A stretch of DNA of 64,000 bases, from NCBI GenBank assembly GCA_964370045.1, contig CAYJGZ010000005.1:1-64000 (forward strand), given 5' to 3'. The notes under the pieces are model-generated. The model did not search any database. It had not been told where the DNA came from and was given only the letters and a program-made list of their open reading frames with translations. A program made the translations under genes and the position numbers. Origin of the DNA: JAAYCI01 sp964370045. Lineage in GTDB: Bacteria > Bacillota > Clostridia > Oscillospirales > Ruminococcaceae. Positions 60,609 through 64,000 of the stretch are shown piece after piece. Each line of letters opens with the position of its first letter. Within the stretch, counting starts at the first letter, position 1.

Positions 60609-62045
60609 GTGAAAAAACGAGGTTTTATGCAAAGTAATTCTAAAAAAAGCAAAACAAAAATTATTTTAGCCTGCCTGCTTTTGCTTGCGCTTGTTTTTGG
60701 CGCAGTCAGCGGCAACCTTTTGGCACGCTTTGTCAGCGGTAGAGCGCCTTTTTCCGCACCTGTGGCATCCTCCGTTGCGCAGACACAGGGCACTGCATCA
60801 CAGCCCGATACCTCCCAAAGCACCACTGCACAAAATTCAGGCGACTACCTCTCCGAAATTGACCTGTCTGCCGTCACGCCAAGAGACTACGCCGCCATGC
60901 CGCTACCTGACGAGATGCGTGCGATGTGGGTTTCATTTTTGGAGTTTGAGCGGATGGATTTGTCCACCGAGGCGCTCGCACGTGAGGCCTTTACGCAGGT
61001 GTTCAGCGAATGTGCACAGCTTGGGCTAAACACCGTCATCCTGCATGTGCGCCCAATGGGGGATGCTTTGTACGAAAGTACGCTGTTTCCGTACAGTCAT
61101 TTTCTCACCGGCACGCAGGGGCAAGACCCGGGGTACGACCCCCTTGCGCTGATGATTGAGGCGGCGCACTCGCTCGGCCTGCGCTTTGAGGCGTGGATAA
61201 ACCCTTACAGAGTGCAGCACGCCGTGGCAGGGCCCGAGACGCTCAGCGAAAACAGCCCCGCCGTCATGCACCCCGAGTGGGCGAGGGAGGTGAGCGGCTA
61301 CATGTGGCTGGACCCCGGCCTGCCCGAAGTGCGGCAATTTTTGGCGCAGGGCATTGTGGAAATTGTACAAAATTATGACGTAGACGGCATACACTTCGAC
61401 GATTATTTTTACCCCGAATTTTTGGGAGACGATGCGGCAGACACAGCATTTGACGCAGACAGCTACGCGCAGTACGGCGGCAACATGGGGCTCGCCGAGT
61501 GGCGCAGGGACAATATCAATCGCATGATGAGCCAGAGCTACGCCGCTGTCAAGGCGGCAAATCCCTCTGTGAGCTTTGGCGTCAGCGTGCAGGGCAACAA
61601 CGAAAACAACTATGCTACGATGTATGCGGATGTTCAGCACTGGATGTCCACAGACGGCTACACCGACTACGTAATGCCACAGCTCTACTGGGGTTTTGGC
61701 CACGAGACGCAGAGCGGCCGCACCGACTACGCTTTTGACAACATCTCCGCCACCTGGGCCTCCTTTGTACGAAGCGAAAATGTGCGCTTGTACGCAGGGC
61801 TTGCCACCTATCGCATAGGTATGTTGCAGGCAGACGGCACACGCACCGACTTTGGCGGCAACGGCTACGGCGACAACAGCGAATGGGAAAGCGGCGAAAC
61901 TATGGCACAGCAGGTAAGCCACCTGCGAGGTGTCCCCGGATTTTCGGGCTTTGCGCTGTTCCGCCACGACTACTTATTCCAGCAGGACGACCCCGTAAGC
62001 GAATCAGAGCAATCTGCTTTATCGGCAGTTTTAACAAACAGTTAG
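60609..62045 (+). CDS. GHL10-type (PF02638-like) family 10 glycosylhydrolase, membrane-anchored
   Basis: 478 aa from a GTG at 60609 with GGGG upstream. An N-terminal transmembrane/signal anchor (about 17-40) and Ser/Thr/Gln-rich linker (45-80) precede the catalytic domain: MRAMWVSFLEF, LNTVILHVRPMGDALY, RFEAWINPYRV, DVDGIHFDDYFYP and DYVMPQLYWGF. These are hallmarks of the YngK/GHL10 group thought to act on peptidoglycan or other wall glycans. It acts outside the membrane. Ends near a strong terminator at 62253. Confidence 0.88.
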   Translation: MKKRGFMQSNSKKSKTKIILACLLLLALVFGAVSGNLLARFVSGRAPFSAPVASSVAQTQGTASQPDTSQSTTAQNSGDYLSEIDLSAVTPRDYAAMPLPDEMRAMWVSFLEFERMDLSTEALAREAFTQVFSECAQLGLNTVILHVRPMGDALYESTLFPYSHFLTGTQGQDPGYDPLALMIEAAHSLGLRFEAWINPYRVQHAVAGPETLSENSPAVMHPEWAREVSGYMWLDPGLPEVRQFLAQGIVEIVQNYDVDGIHFDDYFYPEFLGDDAADTAFDADSYAQYGGNMGLAEWRRDNINRMMSQSYAAVKAANPSVSFGVSVQGNNENNYATMYADVQHWMSTDGYTDYVMPQLYWGFGHETQSGRTDYAFDNISATWASFVRSENVRLYAGLATYRIGMLQADGTRTDFGGNGYGDNSEWESGETMAQQVSHLRGVPGFSGFALFRHDYLFQQDDPVSESEQSALSAVLTNS

Positions 62046-62252
62046 CTCTTTTTACAAGCTGTGTGTACCCTAATATTTCTTTTTATATGTCGCATTATTC
62101 ACACTATAATCTTTACTATTTTTTATTATTTGTTATTTCATCAGTATTTTGCACCATATTTCACAGAGCATCCATTTTGTGCATCCTGCAATATTTTTTA
62201 TTTTCTAAGTATTTTATTCGTTTTTTCTTCCTTTTATTTGCATAAATTATAC

Positions 62253-62290
62253 ACAAAAACCTTCGGCGCACATTCACCGAAGGTTTTTGT
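62253..62290. terminator. bidirectional terminator between GHL10 and citrate synthase genes
   Basis: ACAAAAACCTTCGG (62253-62266) pairs with CCGAAGGTTTTTGT (62277-62290); convergent genes on both sides. Confidence 0.92.
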
Positions 62291-62308
62291 ATTCATTATA
62301 AGTTACTC

Positions 62309-63679
62309 TTATGCCTTGCGCTCATTCAGCGGAATGTACGCCCTGCGCTTTGATACACTCTTGTACGCAGGACGTATTATTTTGCTGTTCCCGGCAAGCT
62401 CCTCTATGCGGTGTGCGCTCCATCCTGCTATGCGAGAAATCGCAAAGATAGGTGTGTACAGCTCCTTGGGCAGAGCCAGCATGTCATACACAAAGCCGCT
62501 ATAAAAATCAATGTTAGCAGACACACCCTTGTACATTTTACGTTCTTTCGCAATAATTTCAGGCGCAAGGCGAGCAACGGCGGCATACACCTCGTACTCG
62601 TCTTGCCTTCCTTTTTCCTTGCTCAGCTGCTGCACAAAGCTTTCAAACACCCTCGCACGTGGGTCAGACAACGAGTAAACCGCATGTCCCACACCGTAAA
62701 TCAGGCCGCTTTTGTCAAACGCCTGCTTGTGCAATAGCTTTTTGAGATAATCCGCAACCTGTCCGTCATCGGTGGGATTTTTGACATTTTGCTGTAAATC
62801 TTCCATCATGTTGCACACACGAATATTCGCACCACCGTGCTTTGGCCCCTTTAAGCTACCCAGCGCCGCCGCTATGGCGCTGTAAGTATCCGTACCAGAA
62901 GAGGAAACCACATGCGCCGTGAAGGAAGAGTTGTTTCCGCCGCCATGCTCCGCATGTAGCACCATCGAAAGGTCCAGTATTTGCGCTTCAAGGCTCGTGT
63001 ACTGCTGGTCTGGCCGCAAAATATGCAAAAGATTTTCCGCCATGGAAAGTTTCGCATCCGGCTGGTGGATAATCAGGCTCATGTCCTTTTCGTAGTAGCT
63101 GTGTGTCTGGTAGCCGTACACAGCAAGTAGCGGAAACTGCGCAATTAGCTGTAAACACTGCCGCAAAACATTCGGAATAGCCGTATCATCGGGATTTTCA
63201 TCATAATGATACAGTGTCAGCACACTGCGTGCCAGCGTGTTCATCATATCCTTGCTGGGCGCTTTCATAATTATGTCACGGGTGAATTTCGGAGGCAAGC
63301 TCATAAATCCACGCAAAAGCGCTGTAAATTCCTTCAGTTGCTGCTCGTTCGGCATCTCACCAAAGAGCAACAGATACACCGTCTCCTCGTACCCAAACCT
63401 ATCTTCCTTCAAAAATCCCGCCACAATTTCCTCAACGTCAATTCCTTGGTAGTACAGCTTTCCATCCATGGGAACCTCGACGCCGTCTACCATCTTTTTC
63501 GCCGTCACCTCGGAGGTGGTGGTGAGCCCCGCCCGCACACCGTTTCCGTTCAAGTCGCGAAGCCCGCGAAACACCTTGTACTCCGTGTAAAGCTCACTCG
63601 GTATCACCTGAGCTATACACTTCCTTGCCAAATCTTCTATTTGGCGTTCTATCGCAGAATAATTCTTCTCACCAGCCAC
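62309..63679 (-). CDS. citrate synthase
   Basis: 456 aa from a GTG at 63679 placed after AAAGGGTGG; a longer in-frame ATG start (63733) would contain that RBS. Condenses acetyl-CoA and oxaloacetate. Catalytic regions: HAEHGGGNNSSF and GPKHGGAN (His), GVGHAVYSLSDPRA (His) and SANIDFYSGF (Asp). It has an extra ~60-residue N-terminal helix-rich part, as in several clostridial citrate synthases. In an anaerobe it likely feeds an incomplete TCA branch to glutamate; aconitase and IDH genes are not in the window. Confidence 0.93.
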   Translation of the reverse strand: MAGEKNYSAIERQIEDLARKCIAQVIPSELYTEYKVFRGLRDLNGNGVRAGLTTTSEVTAKKMVDGVEVPMDGKLYYQGIDVEEIVAGFLKEDRFGYEETVYLLLFGEMPNEQQLKEFTALLRGFMSLPPKFTRDIIMKAPSKDMMNTLARSVLTLYHYDENPDDTAIPNVLRQCLQLIAQFPLLAVYGYQTHSYYEKDMSLIIHQPDAKLSMAENLLHILRPDQQYTSLEAQILDLSMVLHAEHGGGNNSSFTAHVVSSSGTDTYSAIAAALGSLKGPKHGGANIRVCNMMEDLQQNVKNPTDDGQVADYLKKLLHKQAFDKSGLIYGVGHAVYSLSDPRARVFESFVQQLSKEKGRQDEYEVYAAVARLAPEIIAKERKMYKGVSANIDFYSGFVYDMLALPKELYTPIFAISRIAGWSAHRIEELAGNSKIIRPAYKSVSKRRAYIPLNERKA

Positions 63680-63936
63680 GATTCCACCCTTTCTCTTTCC
63701 AAATTCTACTATTTGACGAATATTTATATGCAACCCATATACGCCTGTCCCCGCAAAAATCTCTGTAATTACACAAAAAGTTTGTATGGTAGCACAAAAA
63801 GCGCAAAGAACCCTTTGCGTACAAAAAACACAACTATTGCTTTCCGATATTCCATTTTTATGTCATTTCAGCGCATATACATCAAAAGACACTGCCATAC
63901 CCACAAAACAAAGCAACATTAACCATGTGTATATAG

Positions 63937-63976
63937 TAGCGCAAATTTGGCACGAAAACAAGCCAAATTTGCGCTA
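63937..63976. other. 15-bp perfect inverted repeat near the right edge
   Basis: TAGCGCAAATTTGGC (63937-63951) pairs with GCCAAATTTGCGCTA (63962-63976), extendable by outer GTAGC/GCTAC with a bulge. No T tract follows on either strand inside the window, so terminator function is doubtful. The spacer 63680-63936 is AT-rich and has no gene. Confidence 0.55.
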
Positions 63977-64000
63977 TGCTACATTGAGATATATTTTACA

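Overview
The window looks like the chromosome of a Gram-positive anaerobe of the class Clostridia, probably a gut Oscillospiraceae/Ruminococcaceae relative. This is inferred from gene content and signals only: strong GGAGG-type ribosome binding sites, frequent TTG/GTG starts, pyruvate phosphate dikinase, a BadF-type acyl-CoA dehydratase activase, the pth-mfd-prsA gene order and GC-rich housekeeping genes separated by AT-rich spacers. No tRNA, rRNA, CRISPR array or transposase gene was recognised.

Layout. (1) 1-5.2 kb, minus strand: zapA, a U32 peptidase/RlhA-like gene, dut, DUF4321, maf and a 40-codon PBP2-like fragment, preceded at the edge by a secreted repeat protein. (2) 5.9-10.4 kb: glycogen phosphorylase and a GH13 glucanohydrolase, facing a SARP-type regulator. 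(3) 12-15.6 kb: two membrane-anchored proteins and an HtrA protease. (4) 16.2-21 kb: orphan MinD-like ATPase, methylglyoxal synthase, hisS, aspS. (5) 21.2-24.3 kb: lgt, three paralogous small membrane proteins, a small XRE regulator. (6) 24.5-30.4 kb: ppdK, prs, a zinc-ribbon membrane protein with a structured leader, pth. (7) 30.8-38.8 kb: mfd, then an AT-rich DUF3800 gene with its own downstream non-coding RNA gene, then a PrsA-like lipoprotein and ftsH. (8) 39-44 kb: queT, proS, acpP, purA, a histidine phosphatase. (9) 44.3-49.5 kb: aroB, aroC, aroA, tyrA and a GNAT gene, an aromatic amino acid block. (10) 49.6-55 kb: YesL-like protein, a divergent ECF S-component/MocR pair, a DUF975-CmpB fusion. 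(11) 55.2-63.7 kb: a two-gene acyl-CoA dehydratase/activase-like set, a membrane protein, a GHL10-type glycoside hydrolase and citrate synthase.

Two families of non-coding repeats lie between these genes. Family 1 is a roughly 113-bp MITE-like palindrome present in ten full, deleted or partial copies; several are flanked by 7-8 bp direct repeats that look like target-site duplications. Family 2 has two copies of about 140 bp with four consecutive hairpins; two stems differ in sequence between the copies yet stay paired, which suggests selection on RNA (or single-stranded DNA) structure. One family-2 copy sits inside a family-1 copy. The best candidates for an under-described system are the DUF3800 protein with its adjacent promoter-RNA-terminator unit (34.35-35.25 kb) and the family-2 structured element.
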